Shown: positions 62,349 through 64,000 of the stretch, one piece after another
How the letters are laid out: every line of letters starts with the position of its first letter
Position numbering within the stretch: the stretch's first letter is position 1
Assembly (NCBI GenBank): GCA_029948255.1
Contig: JALIZF010001497.1
Span: 248,001-312,000 of the forward strand
Length of the DNA: 64,000 nucleotides
Source: Telmatactis stephensoni
Lineage: Eukaryota > Cnidaria > Anthozoa > Actiniaria > Isophelliidae
Direction of reading: 5' to 3'
Translations under genes and position numbers: made by a program
Notes under the pieces: model-generated
The model's input: only the letters and a program-made list of their open reading frames with translations
Databases searched by the model: none
Told to the model about the DNA's origin: nothing

Positions 62349-63719
62349 GTAAGACGGACAAAACCTTTGTTTTTCACCTTTTCAGTATAGTAATTCATCC
62401 GGTTTTCAGTGTTGCTACACTGTTTAGTAAAAAATACCGGCTTATGTGTAATACAGGAAAAATAGGGATATATGCGCAAAATATCCGAAATAGTTCATGG
62501 GCTGCCTGTGGTCAAGACGCAGCCGCGCAAAAGCCTGCAAAATCTCAGCGATGCGTTGTGGCCATAGCCTACGGGGAAAAACGGGGAGGGGGGGGGGGGG
62601 TGGGAAACGGCTGTACACAGGCTATTGTGGCCCCGGTGTTATCAAATATCAAAGGTAGATTCAAAAACAAAAGCTTGTGTATAATTCAAACCTATGACAA
62701 GATGACAAAATTACAAGCAGGTTCATGTTTGACTGAAATAAAAAATTAACAAATTCGGCACATAAATTAGCTGGGATTCTGTGAATCAGTAACAAACATG
62801 GCAAGGAAAATAATCTGTAAAATGTTGAAAATGTTGTAGTTCATTCACGATAAAGAACTGAAAATGTTATGGCTAAAAAACTATCCTAAATTTGTCTGAA
62901 TACAAATTCTGTACCCAACAAAAGACTAAAAGGGAGATTTTCATTGGTTTGGACACTCATAGTTGATATAACTTACTAAGTATGATCACGTTTACTCAAC
63001 TGAAACATTTTGGCATTCTCATTTTCGCCAATTTTCGTGAGTCGCTGATTACTGAAGCTGGCTTACCTTCAAAACGTTTGGCTTTGAAGTCCTTTCTGCA
63101 TTAGTCACCTTTTCATTGGAATAACGCTTCATTTATTTTCTCTTCTCTTTGCCACCTTCTTAATTTGAAACTGATTTGCTTCTTTCCATATCAACTTTGA
63201 TTCTTTCAAGTCAGAAAACGATGACGTAGTTAGTAACGCGCGCGCGCGTTTTTGACCTTGAAGATTCCCGCCAAAAGTATGAGTGATTGATTTGAGCGAT
63301 CACTTGTCGATGTTGTTCACCCTACTTCGAGAATTTATTTTTGCGATGAACCAGAAAAAACTTTTCAAACATCAAAAATCGTGTCTTACATTTGTAGGTT
63401 CAACGTGGTGTTACACGAGACGATTTGCAATCACGATTTTCCGCGCAACAATGGTGCGCCAAAAATTGTTTTTGTCACAAATGTTGTTACACGGAACGAT
63501 TTTCCTTGCAACATCAACATGCGTGACTCGTGCGACAATCTGTTTGTTTATTATATAACTATGACGTAATTTTAATTTACCATATAAGGATGAGAGAACT
63601 AAGCAAATATGAGGCCGTATTATATGCCGTATTGCATAGTTGAAAACTGGTTGGCCATATTCTACATAAATCAATCGGAAAATAGGAAACTAAGAAGCAG
63701 TTATATAATAAATCCCTTA
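62349..63719. other. Partial intron 8 of urea carboxylase
   Basis: Holds a G-run at about 62587-62600 and, near 63409-63502, two similar GTTACACG(A/G)(A/G)ACGATTT words. No exon with a biotin-attachment motif (AMKM) was found. Confidence 0.5.
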
Positions 63720-63831
63720 TTACATATTTTCTTGTGTATTACGGGCTGACATTTTACTCATCGCTCGTATTTTGCCTCGCCTTACGCGACTCGTAAAATA
63801 TCAGCCCGTAATACACAAGAAAATATCTAAT
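63720..63831. mobile_element. Palindromic MITE (copy 2)
   Basis: ATATTTTCTTGTGTATTACG at left and its inverse at right; the same element as 35564-35705, with a shorter centre. Confidence 0.75.
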
Positions 63832-64000
63832 CAGTGGTATGTATTTTGGTTCTATTGTTTGGACACTTTTAAATTTGATTCCCAAAAAATTTAGTTTTCT
63901 TTGGATGAAAGCGATAGTTTTTCGCTTATCACTGTCATCCAAACGTACTTTTTAATCTTGTTATTATCTTACTTCGCTATCAGCTGCCATTTTGTTGGGC

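Noticed and set aside
62349..62749. Continuation of the urea carboxylase frame to 62749
   Set aside because: A GTAAGA donor at 62349 and loss of family-like sequence after AEFPG mark this as intron read-through.

Overview
The window looks like nuclear DNA of a cnidarian, most likely an anthozoan such as a stony coral. This is inferred, not searched: AT-rich DNA, genes split by GT-AG introns, aquaporin and SLC16-type genes with animal-style exon structure, LINE, Penelope and Gypsy relics, a 2A ribosome-skipping motif of the kind seen in marine-invertebrate elements, and a very dense population of short inverted-repeat elements. Only a small fraction is protein coding; most of the rest is intron or intergenic DNA built from nested mobile elements.

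Layout. 1-1455 (+) holds the last three exons of an aquaporin whose first exon lies left of the window. About 3.4-6.5 kb is a foldback element split by an internally deleted Ty3/Gypsy element. 10729-13741 (+) is a four-exon monocarboxylate-transporter-like (SLC16) gene with a frameshift in exon 2. 16384-25136 (+) is a complete four-exon aquaporin (266 aa) with large, repeat-filled introns. 29935-35165 (-) is a second, intact SLC16-like gene (418 aa), an inverted paralogue of the first. 35-47 kb is gene-poor and carries LINE tails, an R4/Dong-like LINE 3' end set in TAA repeats, and many palindromes. 47324-62348 (+) is a multi-exon urea carboxylase (biotin carboxylase, then the two carboxyltransferase subdomains); its biotin-carrier end must lie beyond the right edge. 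Its introns hold a CR1/L2-like LINE that is itself split by a 1447-bp insertion, a Penelope relic, an hAT-type MITE, and a 2A-bearing transposon-like unit with a two-helix membrane ORF and a cysteine-protease-like ORF.

How the genes may relate: two channel proteins, two proton/monocarboxylate carrier candidates and a urea-consuming enzyme lie within 64 kb. A shared role in moving and assimilating small nitrogen or carbon metabolites (relevant to a symbiotic animal) is possible but is only an inference from proximity. Two frameshifts, one in the first SLC16 gene (7-bp tandem duplication) and one in the urea carboxylase (T-homopolymer), should be read as either real lesions or assembly errors.

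Methods and limits: exon borders were set by reading GT-AG sites, codon phase and comparison between the two paralogous copies in the window. No homology search was run; family assignments rest on recognised motifs. Mobile-element classes rest mainly on the terminal repeats and target-site duplications seen.
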